A stretch of 64,000 nt of DNA from Fulvia fulva. Lineage: Eukaryota; Ascomycota; Dothideomycetes; Mycosphaerellales; Mycosphaerellaceae. The translations under genes were made by a program, and so were the position numbers. Shown here one piece after another: positions 1-13,890 of the stretch. The stretch's first letter is position 1. Every line of letters starts with the position of its first letter. The notes beneath the pieces are model-generated. The model saw only the letters and a list, made by a program, of their open reading frames with translations, was not told the origin of the DNA and ran no database searches. The DNA lies in the NCBI RefSeq assembly GCF_020509005.1, contig NC_063021.1, positions 3,844,001 through 3,908,000 of the forward strand, in the 5' to 3' direction.

Positions 1-2800
<2,800 letters not shown>

Positions 2801-3424
2801 ATGTCCTCGCAAGCATGCTCAAGTTCGGTGCAGTCGTCGGCACAGGATGAGGATGACTGGACGGCGGTGACAGATCCTGGCGAGCGGCGCAAGATACAGA
2901 ATCGCATCGCTCAGCGCAAGTTCAGTGAGTCATCAAAATCACACACTGTCCGAACCACACTGACAAGGCGATCAGGAGACAAAGTGCGGCAACAACGAGA
3001 AAACAACGACCGCGCCGCTGAAAACCAACGACAAGCAGCAGGCACCTATCGCGCTCCCGATCCGGAAGACGTAGACGGAGGCACCGAGTCCGGTCTTCCT
3101 TGGGGGAGCATATCACTGGGCCACATCATCAAGACGGGGCGCGCGAAAGAGCAGAACTCACGGGAGACGTCGCTGTATGCTGCGGCGTCGAAGGCAGGCG
3201 GCAGCTCGAGGTAAGATCCTGGTCAGTGTTGGGTGACTCGAAGGGCGTGGCCTCAATTCGATGATGTGCTGAGAACGTCTTACAGGTTGGGTCTGCACCT
3301 CGTTGATGAGTACGCGAGAGGCCATCCTGCCTGGGCTGCGTGGCGGGCTCGCGTACATCCGAGTAAAGTTGTTCCGAGCATGTGGAAGGGTATACACCCA
3401 AGCAAGGTCCTCCCGGGCACGTGA
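2801..3424 (+). CDS. small bZIP (AP-1-like) transcription factor
   Basis: A nuclear DNA-binding protein of about 165 residues, encoded in three exons (2801-2924, 2976-3210, 3286-3424). Splicing at 2925-2975 (GTGAGT..ATCAG) restores the basic region ERRKIQNRIAQRKFRDKVRQQ around residues 28-48. It contains the fungal AP-1 signature NxxAQxxFR, which contacts DNA. The stretch that should form the zipper is Gln/Asn/Arg-rich with almost no leucines, so dimerisation may be weak or unusual. The second intron, 3211-3285 (GTAAGA..TTACAG), avoids a stop at 3212 and adds a tail with two HPSKV(V/L)P repeats. If it is retained, the protein ends at residue 121. The family call is firm. The last exon is inferred from splice signals only. 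Confidence 0.75.
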
Positions 3425-4819
3425 AACGACATCGCAGGCGACGATCGCGTACTCCCAATGAAGCGGCATCACAGGCAATCACATCCAGCCCACAACAACA
3501 TACCAGCTATCAGCATTGATCGACGACTTTCTTACACGAAGACACGACCTTCCTAAAACGGAGACTGCTGGCCAGTCTTCACAAGAGCATTAGTACGGCG
3601 TATGGCACAGGCGGACGGAACATGACACCACAAGGCCAGGGACAGCCTGCATCTCATATGGGAAGCGGAGTTGCAATCTATCATATCGTTCTTTTTTCAC
3701 TTCGCGCTGTTCCCGCCCTTCTGTACGACCAAGTCCGATACCCCATGCACCACGTCGTACAAGGCAAGCTAGGAAGTGCAGTCAAATGTTCCGCGCCGCA
3801 GGACGTACGCCTCATGCAGCCTTAGTCCTAGCATGGCATTAGTATTGATCGATCCAGGTTACGTCCACTCGACTTGCAGTGCAGCAAACGCCTCAGCGCT
3901 TGTTGGTGTTGGTCCTGGAGCTTCAGCCACTCGCGAGCGCCAAATATACCGTTCTAAGCCACCGCTTCGGCACTTCGGGAGCATTGCGGCAGATGCCAAG
4001 AATCCGACTTCACTTGCCGCGAATTGTCGTCTTGTGCTACAATCTCGCAAGCAAGCAGTGCCCGGTCTGTGTAGAAGGACCGTATAGACAAAGATATGTA
4101 CTTGTCAAGTAGTGATTGGCTGCGCCGGCATGATTGCGACTATGTGCCGAGAAGATTTCTGACCGTTGCAGCGGCTCAACGTTGCACTCCACTCATGATC
4201 GATCATGCATACGAGTGTTGTCAGGTGAAAGGCTAAAGTGCACTTGAGCCTTAAGCGATAGGACAACATATCCTCGAATCGTCCTTCTACATAGGCAGAC
4301 CATGCAGTGACGAGCTCAGAAATGATATGGCGAGCTGTGCAGATGCCTCCACTACGGGCAGATTGCCCTCCAGGCTGCCGGCAAGCAACACCAACACACG
4401 CCGCGCACGCCGCAGCATATTCATCGTGACCTTTGACTCTCCGCAGCTCGACTGTGAGCCAGTCGAGATCTGCGTTGCACAGTGTTTCCTGCTTGCGGCC
4501 TGGCGGAAGGTCGTCGAGTGGCGTGTGTCTGGCTTTGGGAAGCCCCCACATCCCAAGCCCATTTCGTGCTCTCCAAGCCATGTTACTCCCTCTCGACCTG
4601 ACTGGCGAGAATGTTTCGTTTTCAGGCCGCAAGATGCCGGAACTCCGGCCCTGATGCGGTTGCTATTGCCAACAGGACATGCTTGTGACTGACTGACCGT
4701 GCCGGAAGGCTGCTACAGGTGCATCGGATCGAAGCTTCTTGCTCGTTCAACCACGCCTCACGGCTGCGGCAAAGCACACTTCGGAGGAGGAATAAGACCC
4801 GTGGACAGGACCGGACGAA
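3425..4819. other. intergenic stretch, no supported gene
   Basis: About 1.4 kb. Long frames exist on both strands (for example minus strand 4105-4632), but they overlap each other, lack known motifs and have no convincing start or splice sites. I see nothing else in it. Confidence 0.5.
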
Positions 4820-6077
4820 ATGGCATCACAAGCATCGCAAGCAGTCGTCACTCCAGTGGACGAAGACTGCCGGTCTATGTCCCGCTACAGCGACGCAGCT
4901 TCCGAGTTTGGAAGGAAGCTGAACCTTAGTGGTTCTTCCAGGGCCGACGACATGGCAGCGCAAACCAAAGCCCAAGCCAAGAAGGACAGCCAGCGACCAT
5001 CAGGATCAAGGACCGCTGCCTTGAATCCATCTGGTGGTAGTGGAAGGAGCGCTGCAGAATCTTCGAGGAGGCAGTCCGCTCGACTGGCTGCTGCCAAGGA
5101 CAAGGGGCCTGCTCGTGAGGGCCCAGAGGATGAGGACGACGACAGCGATGATGATGAGGACGACGATGATGACGACAGCGACGACGATGACCCAAATCCT
5201 GAGCCTGCCCGGGGTTCAGCTGCTGCACGACTGGCTCCGAGAGATTACGTCCTTGCTATGATGGCTGCGTTCGAGCCTCGTAACCTGTCTCCGACCGAAT
5301 TCAGTGACGTTGCACGTCTACCAGAGCCAAGGTATGAGCACTTCACCTCATACCGTACGGACGTTCGCTTCACGCTAACGGTCATATAGTCACAGCTACA
5401 GGGAACTTGCCGAAGCCACAGCTCGCACGATCAAGACCCAGGACGACCTGAGGCGTCTGCTCAGTGCCGTCCCAATCGATGGCGCGTTCTGGGGAGAGCA
5501 GGTCGCGTCCAAGCTTAAAGGACGCGCCGACAGAACATTCCATGCATTCAGAGGTGCGCACCATGACGCGATCCAGACCATTGAGGACGTACAGCGCATT
5601 TGCGAGTCAATCACGAACATCTTCCGTCGGCCACTTCTCAACAGGATGCACGACGACTCGAAAGCGCGCCTCATGGTTCTCTTGGTATACATGCTGGACC
5701 GGATCGTCGCCGAAGTCGACGACCCTCGAGCGAGCACGGGACGCGCTGCTGCGGCATATGCTGGTGAACAGAACGAGTACAATCTCTACTTGAGATTCGC
5801 GACCGTACAGGCAAACTGGTCAACCTACTTGAACACGCTGCGGGAGCTAGAGCCCATTCCCGGTGTCCGTGCTCTCTTTCTGCAGGCCAGTGCAACGACT
5901 TATCTGCGAAACACTTACACTAGACTTGGACAACGATACACCTCCGCTCCGTTCCCCAGCGAATCTGCCAGGGCCTTTTTCGATCGCTTCCGCTTGTTCC
6001 TTCGCCACTTGCAACGTAAGTGCACCAGACCAGCGCGTTGTAAAAACCTCACTGACGACTTCCCAGTCATCCCGTAG
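4820..6077 (+). CDS. conserved-looking protein with poly-acidic tract, function unknown
   Basis: Three exons (4820-5331, 5390-6015, 6067-6077) encode a soluble protein of roughly 380 residues. The introns are 5332-5389 (GTATGA..ATATAG, phase 2) and 6016-6066 (GTAAGT..CCCAG). The second is a multiple of three, so retention also leaves an open frame. Residues 1-95 are Ser/Ala/Lys-rich and probably disordered. Residues about 102-125 are nearly pure Asp/Glu from a GAC/GAT repeat. From about residue 140 on the protein is a regular helical domain with no membrane segment or signal peptide. I do not recognise the domain. A histone- or chromatin-binding role would fit the acidic tract, but that is only a guess. 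Confidence 0.7.
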
Positions 6078-8614
6078 CCTATGCTTCCCCTCTTTCACAT
6101 CGGCGGCACTACACCGACGACCTTTCGGTGCAGCTTCACCCCAAAGGTTCACTAGCATTGGTAATACCCAGTAGGAGGACACTAGGCATCGCATTCTTTC
6201 GGCGCATCAAACTATCCCAATCTTTCACTTCATACCCTCCCTCACTATCACTAGGGCACACATAGACATTTGGAATAAAAGCCATTCTTCCTCGACCACC
6301 TTATTGTTATGCACAGCTCTTTGCTCTGGCTTCAAGCCTTCTTGTTCCTCGGTCGTTCCGCTGACGTCGCTGCAAGATGGGTACGCGGTCGTCATCGGCG
6401 TGGCGCGGGAGGATTGTGTCTCGGATGGTTTGAACTTTGTCTTGGGCTTTGGGTCGCAAAGGAGGCGTCGAAGAGAACACCAACAAGCAAGAACAAAAGG
6501 TGACAGCGCGACGAAAGTGTCTCCAAGCAGAGGAGTCGCGTTCAAAATGCGAGTTACATACGACACGCGTGTAGGGCATCAAGACCAACGGCGATCCAGC
6601 ATAAGTCTGGAACGACGCGAACACTTCATCTTAATTCCATTGCACTTCTTCGCGTCAATTGTTGCAGCCCGCGAATCATTGACGGCAGTGAGCACTGCAA
6701 GAGCGGGTAGAAGGGATCCCTGATACCGGGTAGCTCTTCCCGTCGCCGCGAGGCAGCCATGCGGCACAGCAGAGTGAGCGACTCATTGACCCGCATGGAA
6801 TCGAGGTCACTTGACCGCTGCTGGCTCTCTCCTTACATCTCAACATGTACATGTCTCAATTCATCATAAAACTCACTGTTGTTGATTGACATGTGATACA
6901 CAGGCGAAATTCACAACAGCATACAGGTCGCACAATCGACACGCATCGGCACCAGTGTTCCAGCATACCGAGCCGCTTGCACCACGGGATGGGTGTGTAC
7001 ACGTCTATTTTCGACAAAAATGATACGTACCGAGTCTCGATCTGGCAGGGCCGGAATGTCGCGATGAACTCCTTGAAGATCGCAGGCGGACGCGGACGCG
7101 GACTTCGATGAGGTCAAGCTGACGCTGTTCGGTGGAGTTCCAACTCGACATCTTGGTCAGAGCAACTTGCTCGCGAGCGGATATGGCATCCTACACGCAG
7201 CGAGCAGGACCAGCTCGTTGCCGGCATGCGCGGCTTGGTCAATTCCCGCACAACTTGGCACATCCTTGTGATCGAGAAGACACGATCCTGCATCTGCTGA
7301 CCTTGGTCTTGGTACCACGATACTCGCAGCTCGCGAACCAACAACGAGTCCACCGCGATGGTGCGCCGACATACGTCGCAAGACGGGCACGAAATGCGAA
7401 GGAAGACCATCGCACAGCACGCGTCAACTATCAGCGCTGCAATCCTTGCACAGGAGTCGACCATATGCTTTCTGCGACGGAGCAGGTCCACGAGGTGGCC
7501 TCAGCCGACCGCTGACGTTGTCAAGATCATCTCCACGCGATATCACGCACACCCAAGACTAAGTGGTACGCTCTTCCTCAACAGCCCGGCGGCATCAGAC
7601 GCGTTGGCCGAGACTGTTGCAAGCGCTGCGATGGACGGATTGGTTGCCTTATCTCATCACCCTCATTGTGCACGTCCGCGGAGCCTGACACATCGAGGCG
7701 AATCGCGAGACCGGCATCAAACAACGCGGTGATGCGGGAGCGTGCATCACGTACCGATTCTAGGCTTTGCGACCATTGCACACAAGCCGGCCATGTGATA
7801 TCTGGGACAAAACGCTGAATGGAGCCTCAGCAACCGACAGCTAAACATGTCGAAGTTCCGTCAGCTCATACTTCCGCTCAATTTTCGATACTGCGCGATA
7901 CAGTGCTCCTCGGTGAGTTTCGCAGACACGGGTGTTGGCGGCCGAGAAGGGCAGCCCGACACCAGATGCGTATAAGTCAGTCAATGCGAGACGCTTGTGC
8001 GTGCCGCCCGTTGCAAGAACCGTGAAGTCGCGAGCGAAAGGTTCAGGATAGGTCAGAGTGGTCGGCCTCAGGGTCGAACTCCTCGTCGCGGCCATGAGGC
8101 TGGGATGACACGTTCCGATGCATCACTAACGCGTTTAGTCAACGACATCTGCAGCAGTCCTGCTGTGCGCTTGCCCTGATCTCTTGGGGCGTCGTTATTA
8201 CAGCAGTCCCGAACGCCCAACGAAGGCTCTCGGCACCTAAGAGCACTGCCTATCTCTTCCCCACCGACTTTCGAGCGCATCAAGGGGACCTAGCTCCCGC
8301 CGTAGGACTACTCCGATGACGGCTGGTGTGAAGCTGTACACGATTGATCACAAGGACTGTCTCCAGGTCAGCTGGACCGCCGTGGTAACAACACTCGTAA
8401 TCTTTGTATTGTGTGCTGGCGACAGGTTCATTGTCCAGATGTCACAACAATACTTGTCCGACAAACTCAGGGTAGGATTCATCACCTGTCCTTACGAGTC
8501 TCACGATAATGTCAAGAAAGGAGCAGTCTTGATGGACAGGCGCCAGCGGCCATCTTTGTACCAGCAAGGCGATAGGAAGAGCTATGTCATTGGCTGTACA
8601 CATACACGGCACCC
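6078..8614. other. long intergenic stretch, no supported gene
   Basis: About 2.5 kb with mutually overlapping frames of 60-140 codons on both strands. Short coding-like fragments occur on the minus strand (around 8040-8100 an acidic run, and around 7050-7160). I could not join them into a gene with start, splice sites and stop. They may be relics of a decayed minus-strand gene. Confidence 0.4.
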
Positions 8615-9408
8615 TCAGCTGTCGACTGTCGAGACTCCACCTCTGCCAGAAGCCTCTGCAAGCTGCATCTCAAGACTCTGCATCTGCTTCTCGAAAGCCT
8701 GCTTGTCCTGCGTCCTGTACGCGCCGTCGAAATCGATCAGGACCGCCCTATTATCAACAGCCAGGAAGTTGTGCTTGTTGACATCTCCGTGGACAATACC
8801 CAGCTGGTGCAACTCCGAAAGCACCTGCTTGCAGGCCGCATAATCCGTAGGTGAAGCATGATGGGCACCAGCTATGTGCTCGAGGACGAAGCCGATGGTT
8901 CTGCCCTCCTCTGATATGTTGCCCAGGAAACTTGGTCCGATGGACTTGCCCTCGATCCACTGGTGTGCTGCACATTCTTTGTCGAGATAGCCTACCTCCC
9001 AGCTGAATCTTGCGAATTTGGCAACCACGGTGTGGGAAGATCCTGGTAACTGAGCTTCGTACACGTTTGTGCGAAGCTTTGATCCCAGCTTGAGGCTGAG
9101 GTATTCGAAGGTTTCCGCGTGCCAGCTGCTTTCAACTCCAGGAATTTGAGTTCTCACCACCTTTTGGAAGTAAGGCTCTCCGGACTCGTCATTCCGTGTG
9201 ATATATGCGTCGTTCCAGTCTCCCGCTGGCAGGGGAGGCAGCATGGACTGGAGTGTGGGAGAAAGCACATGTCGTCTTCTTCGTAGACACCGGCTGCGAT
9301 CGTGATATATTTCATGTCTTTGCCATCGAACAAAAGCCGAAGGTAGCTGTCATCATCCTGGTCAACGCTTGCTTGCAGCAATTTGATGTCTCTGGCTGCG
9401 TTTGACAT
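8615..9408 (-). pseudogene. kinase-like (aminoglycoside-phosphotransferase fold) protein, frameshifted
   Basis: Two minus-strand frames together make one protein of about 265 residues. The upstream frame starts at ATG 9408. The downstream frame runs from about 9268 to the stop at 8615 and carries the kinase-like core: a catalytic loop HGDVNKHNFL followed by VLIDFDGA, the counterpart of the DFG motif. The join lies near 9268, after an acidic EEDDM stretch. It needs one inserted base (or two deleted) to keep frame, and no GT..AG intron fits. The downstream frame has no ATG before its conserved part. Relatives in filamentous fungi are small cytoplasmic kinase-like proteins, sometimes mislabelled alpha-galactosidase A. 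Either the gene is broken or the assembly has an indel. The substrate is unknown. Confidence 0.7.
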
Positions 9409-9693
9409 GATTGATCTGGTTCCAGTGTTCTCTTGCAGCAACGGCCTCGAGAGCTCGAGTGTGCTCGTCGTCTACGCCTGGCCTCTTGTACAGCGCTCTA
9501 GCCGCCGAAAAGACGTAATTTTCGTCTCATCAGCCGCGCGGCTATTCGACTTCGCCAACACTTCAAAAGCTAAGCCGTAGAAGTTCGTAGTGGTGTACAG
9601 AGTTCTGAAAGCTTCTACAAATATGCATCGACCCCAGATTGTTCAACGGTGGTATATGTCTGGGCTCGCCTTCTGGTCCGAGTGTCGGCTGCT

Positions 9694-10896
9694 CTATGCG
9701 GATGCGTTACCGCTGATGACTGCAGGCTTTCTAAACAATCCTTGCATCCAGCATCTGTACATCTTGAGCTTGCGTTGTCGGTTTACGAGCATACGTCGGT
9801 CCACGGCCAGATTCGCAATCTCAAAAGCAGGTCTTCTGGCTTGATCTTCGGTCTTCGGTCCATCTTTCTCAGCAGCATCGGCTACATCTGCATCGCTCCC
9901 ACTACCCCATATATCTCGGAGCTCCTGCTCCTCGAAGAAGTAGACCCTCGTACCATCACCTCTTACATAAAAGTTCTCCTCAAGATAGCGACCCTTCTTG
10001 AATCTGACCTGCGCCAAATCACCTCTCCCATAGTCCCTGAAGAACACCTCACCTCCCGGCTTGAGCAAGCGCCAGATGTTCTCAACACACTTGCTCCACT
10101 GACTAGGCGCCAGAGCCGAGAAGATGAAGATCATCAACACAACATCCACACTCCCCTCTTCCACCCCAGGCGGCATCTCCTCCCCAGCAGCATCCCACAC
10201 ATCCGCCCTCAATACCTCACCCGCCTGCTCAGTAAAAGCAGGCTGCGCACGAATAACCTCAATCCCCTTCTTACTATAATCACACGCATGCAACCTCAAC
10301 TCCGGATTCCGATTCATAGCAAGAATCGGAAACGCAGTATTCCCTGCCCCAGCTCCCACCTCCAGAATTCTCACAGCCCCATACCCTTCCTTCGTGACCT
10401 CCCCCAAAACCGGAAACTCCTGCACAAGCCACTTCCGATCCTTAAAGAAATTCGCCTGATTGTTAGAATAGAATTTATCCCACCACTTCTCCGGGTTCGT
10501 GTTGAAGCGGGACTTGTCGAAGTCGGAGACTTGGTTACTTCGTTGGAACTCTGTCTGGGTTTCTATGAAGTCTGCGTATTGAGGGTCGACTTCGACGTGG
10601 TCCCAGGCGTTGTGGGCGAAAATGTCGTCGCCTTCTTCGAGGAAGCGGGTTCCGAATTGGAAGGGGTCGGTGGGTTTTTGCTCGTTTTGGGAGGAATCTG
10701 TGGTGGGTTTCCGGATGGGTTCGTAGGTTGCTGGAACTCCGTATGCATCTTCGCCTGGGGAGATGGTCTGGTCCGCGGTGGATTGTGGAGCGTCTACTGT
10801 TACGTAGCCGCGCATATGTTCCATGCCTTTTGTGAGCTGTTGCTTGGGTTGCTTCTTGCGCATCGCAAGTGCGACGTCGTCTCCGGGTGTTGCCAT
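9694..10896 (-). CDS. TRM140: tRNA(Thr/Ser) cytosine-32 N3-methyltransferase, TRM140/METTL2-6-8 family
   Basis: A single-exon gene of 400 codons starting at ATG 10896. The product uses S-adenosylmethionine to form m3C at position 32 of the anticodon loop of tRNAs. Diagnostic motifs in order are PEKWWDKFYSNNQANFFKDR (about residues 133-152), the SAM-binding ILEVGAGAGNT, HACDYSKKGIEV, and the family hallmark FRDYGRGDLAQVRFKKGR followed by NFYVRGDGTRVYFF. Unlike budding-yeast Abp140 it has no actin-binding N-terminal extension. The first 60 residues are only a polar leader. The upstream sequence is Tyr- and Thr-codon-rich 5' leader without an extra exon. The family is certain. The exact tRNA substrates are inferred. 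Confidence 0.93.
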   Translation of the reverse strand: MATPGDDVALAMRKKQPKQQLTKGMEHMRGYVTVDAPQSTADQTISPGEDAYGVPATYEPIRKPTTDSSQNEQKPTDPFQFGTRFLEEGDDIFAHNAWDHVEVDPQYADFIETQTEFQRSNQVSDFDKSRFNTNPEKWWDKFYSNNQANFFKDRKWLVQEFPVLGEVTKEGYGAVRILEVGAGAGNTAFPILAMNRNPELRLHACDYSKKGIEVIRAQPAFTEQAGEVLRADVWDAAGEEMPPGVEEGSVDVVLMIFIFSALAPSQWSKCVENIWRLLKPGGEVFFRDYGRGDLAQVRFKKGRYLEENFYVRGDGTRVYFFEEQELRDIWGSGSDADVADAAEKDGPKTEDQARRPAFEIANLAVDRRMLVNRQRKLKMYRCWMQGLFRKPAVISGNASA

Positions 10897-11754
10897 GATG
10901 GAATGTTGTTCGTTGTTGTTGTCTTGGCAGTGAAAATGTTCGATCTAATCTGACTTACTGTGCCTGCCGATTTCGTCCGCAGTCTCCACACGAGCCGAAC
11001 TACCGGCCCCACTTTAGGTGAACATATGAACAATCACACTAACATCTATCGAAGGCACATGCCACTTTACAAGGACACGGGCAAAGAGCGACCACTGATG
11101 AACCTCTTTTAGCTACACGTGCTCCATTCCTCCACAGCCTCTACCTAACTACAGTGATCTCACAACTTCCAGCCTTCGGCTTGCTGACAAAGAAGTCAAT
11201 GATATCCATACTCTGCTCGTCCGTGCCTGGAGCCAGGAATTGCAGCGTAGAAAAGCGTTTCATGCATCGTTACCACCAGCGAGTGCGGAATACGACATAC
11301 AAAGGTGACAAAGTGTAATGCAGTCGGACCTTGAGTATGATAAGTATGGAGATCTTGCTCTACCAAGTCGCTCTCCAGTCAGACATAGACCCTGTTACTG
11401 ATGGGCTGAATCCATTTCTTGTTGCTAACGAGGGCCGCATCGAAGCAGTAGGATTTTCTCAGCTCGAAGGAGCAGCGGATGTGTCCGCAAACGGCAACCA
11501 TTTCATCCATACATGCACTTAGCATAGGGCACGTCGTTGGAGCTCCAATTCAGCCGCAGGACATCTACTCGGCAGTTCGCACGAGTGTCTTGTCACTGGT
11601 GTTGCTCTATAACTCGAGCATGGTGCGATCATGGCGCCGTCGGATGAGAATATAGAGATTGCCGTCGTAGGGGCAGCTGGTCGACGTCGAATTGGACCGA
11701 CTAGGGCTTGCTGTATGGCTAGCTCTTCGTGCTAGGGTGTACTATTTGGGTATC
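10897..11754. other. intergenic stretch, nothing recognised
   Basis: About 0.86 kb between the 5' end of TRM140 and the 3' end of the BEM46-like gene. It holds the TRM140 promoter. Only short frames are present, and no repeats or RNA genes were seen. Confidence 0.5.
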
Positions 11755-12737
11755 TCATAAAAGGTATTTCTGCAAAAAGTCCTCGATGTGGTGAAAGTAG
11801 CCGGGCTCGCCTACGGTGTTGTTGTGATCACCATTTGGGAGCTCTCTCCACATAACCTTCTGTGAGCGGCATAGTTTGAAGAGCTCCTTCATGTGCAAAG
11901 GCCTATGACAAGTCAGCGCTGGATATTGTGTGTGCGGTCATCACTTGAACTCACGGTACGATCTCGTCTTTGAGACCACTGAGGAATAACACTGGTGCAT
12001 CAGTGATCTGTGGAATCATCTCTTCACTCCTCCAGTACTCGTGGCATAGCGGCGTCATGTACTTTGCGATTGGGACAGCTTTAGGTATCATCTTCGCAAT
12101 GCTGAGGAATGTGTTTTCCAGGATGAGACCCTTGATATCGCCAGTGCCTTTGTTCTTGGAAACCAAATCGATACCGACCGCACCTCCGAGACTTTGGCCG
12201 TAGATGACTATCTTGTTACCCTTGAGATCCTCGCGGTTGCGTAGGTAGTCGAGTCCAGTCTGTGCATCGATGGCTAAACCTTTCTCGTTCGGACTGCCTG
12301 TGCTCAGACCGTAGCCGCGGTATTCAAGCATCAAGGTAGTACATTGCATCTGCTCTGCCAACACTTTGGCGATGGGTAATCGATGGCCAATGTTGCCTGC
12401 GTTGCCGTGGAAGCTCAAGATGGTGATTGGTCGTGCCTGCGATCTGTTCGGCGGTTTGACGAGAAAGCCACTGAGTGTCTCGCCATCAGGGGTCGTAATC
12501 GAGATCTCCTCTGACTCCTCGATTCCAAATTCATGAGGTCTGGGCACTTCAGTCCTGGTTCCTGGAGGCAGATTCCTGGGATAGATGATCTCACTGTAGA
12601 ACAGTAAGCAAAATGAAGAGACGAAACGCTCGAACATGATCGCACTTCTGAAAGTAGTACAGTGCACCACCACCGAGGCTGACAGTAGCCGAAGCAAGGT
12701 AGAAAGGCAGGCGGATCCAGGGCCATAATGAAGACAT
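11755..12737 (-). CDS. bem46: BEM46/ABHD13-type alpha/beta hydrolase
   Basis: Three exons on the minus strand (12646-12737, 11955-12593, 11755-11902) give 292 residues. Intron 12594-12645 (GTGCGA..CTACAG) must be removed to give the proper N-terminus, and intron 11903-11954 (GTGAGT..CATAG) to give the C-terminus. The N-terminal 30 residues form a membrane anchor (start MSSLWPWIRLPFYLASATV). The hydrolase core carries the oxyanion region SFHGNAGNIGHR, the nucleophile elbow GQSLGGA, the acid Asp in SGLKDEIVP and the catalytic His in NGDHNN. BEM46 proteins sit in the ER and plasma membrane and affect polarity in fungi. Their substrate is not established. The gene shares a 0.4-kb divergent promoter with PRE3. 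Confidence 0.92.
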
Positions 12738-13138
12738 GGTGTTGATGCCTGCTGCTGAACAGGTGGCTGTAATACGAAGCCTCGCCGAAATTGACTCAGA
12801 GATATCCTCAGGCGACCCTCATCTCGTTGACCGTCCGCTAACGCCGAGGGAGAGTGGTGAGCTGAAGGAGAGTAAGAGGCGGTGATAACTTTCCGGCAGG
12901 TCGTAGTTCACATGTTTGAGATGGAGGGACGGAGGTTGATGGACATTGAGCCGAGTTCACCGAGATGGTCAAAGCGGCGGGAAGCTTGACGCGCGAGCTT
13001 CCAGTCGCCTGAAGTCCATCATCAGTTGTCGAAACACTTTCCAAACAGCACTCCCTCTCCATCATCCCACTCAACAACGTACACCACCGCTCGCACTCCC
13101 GAACAGCCAAGTCAAATCACTTAGATAACACCGCCACC
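12738..13138. promoter_or_regulatory. divergent promoter between BEM46 and PRE3
   Basis: The two start codons are 401 bp apart and face away from each other, so this interval must hold both promoters and 5' leaders. The PRE3 start lies in a strong Kozak context (CCGCCACCATG). I saw no exact copy of the proteasome element GGTGGCAAA. Confidence 0.6.
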
Positions 13139-13890
13139 ATGATCAACCAGACTGGCATGCTCGGTGAAGGCAAGCACGAGATCATTCGAACCAAGCCCAG
13201 CTCACATCTCTAACCTCCAGACCAGATGGCATCCACATCGACATGAACCACCTCAAGTCCGGCGAAGTCAACCTCGGAACGTCCATCATGGCCATCAACT
13301 TCGCTGACGGTGTCATCCTCGGCGCCGACTCGCGCACAACGACCGGAGCATACATTGCCAACCGTGTCACCGACAAGCTCACACAAGTCCACGACACCAT
13401 CTGGTGCTGTCGATCAGGATCAGCAGCAGACACACAGGCAGTCGCGGACATCGTCCAATACCACTTGGGCATGTACGGCATCACCAACGACGAGCACCCG
13501 ACCACACAGACAGCTGCGGCGATCTTTCAAGAGCTGTGCTACGACAACAAGGATGCGTTAAGCGCAGGTATCATCATCGCTGGATGGGATCAGAGGCACG
13601 GCGGACAGGTCTACAGCATACCGCTTGGTGGCTCGCTACACAAGCAGGCATACGCGATTGGTGGTTCGGGTTCAACATACATCTACGGATACTGTGATGC
13701 GAACTGGAAGGAGGGCATGAACGAGCAAGAGGGAATCAGCTTCGTGAAAGGCGCGCTGCAAGAGGCGATCAAGTGGGATGGTAGCTCGGGTGGTGTTATC
13801 AGAATGGTCGTGCTCACGAAGGCTGGCGCGGTGCGGCATCTGTATCTGCCAGACCGAAACTACACGGGCCCTGGTACTGAGAAGCCATAG
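13139..13890 (+). CDS. PRE3: 20S proteasome subunit beta1 (caspase-like active site)
   Basis: Two exons (13139-13163 and 13226-13890) encode 229 residues. The first exon is only 25 nt. Splicing 13164-13225 (GTGAAG..CCAG) joins it in frame, and the second exon has no suitable ATG before the conserved part. The propeptide ends at Gly26, and Thr27 becomes the N-terminal nucleophile after autocleavage (GEVNLG|TSIMAIN). In mature numbering Asp17 and Lys33 of the catalytic set are present. So is Arg45 (in IWCCRS), which gives beta1 its preference for cleavage after acidic residues. It works inside the 20S core in nucleus and cytosol. ECM29, a proteasome-associated factor, lies 45 kb away in the same window. 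Two AG acceptors 5 nt apart lie at the intron end; only the second keeps frame. Confidence 0.96.

Noticed and set aside
4105..4692. Overlapping 175-codon minus and 121-codon plus frames
   Set aside because: They overlap on opposite strands in GC-rich DNA, with no motifs or splice signals; most likely chance.
7114..7515. 125-codon minus and 127-codon plus frames
   Set aside because: They occupy the same DNA and neither resembles a family; only vague coding-like fragments were seen on the minus strand.
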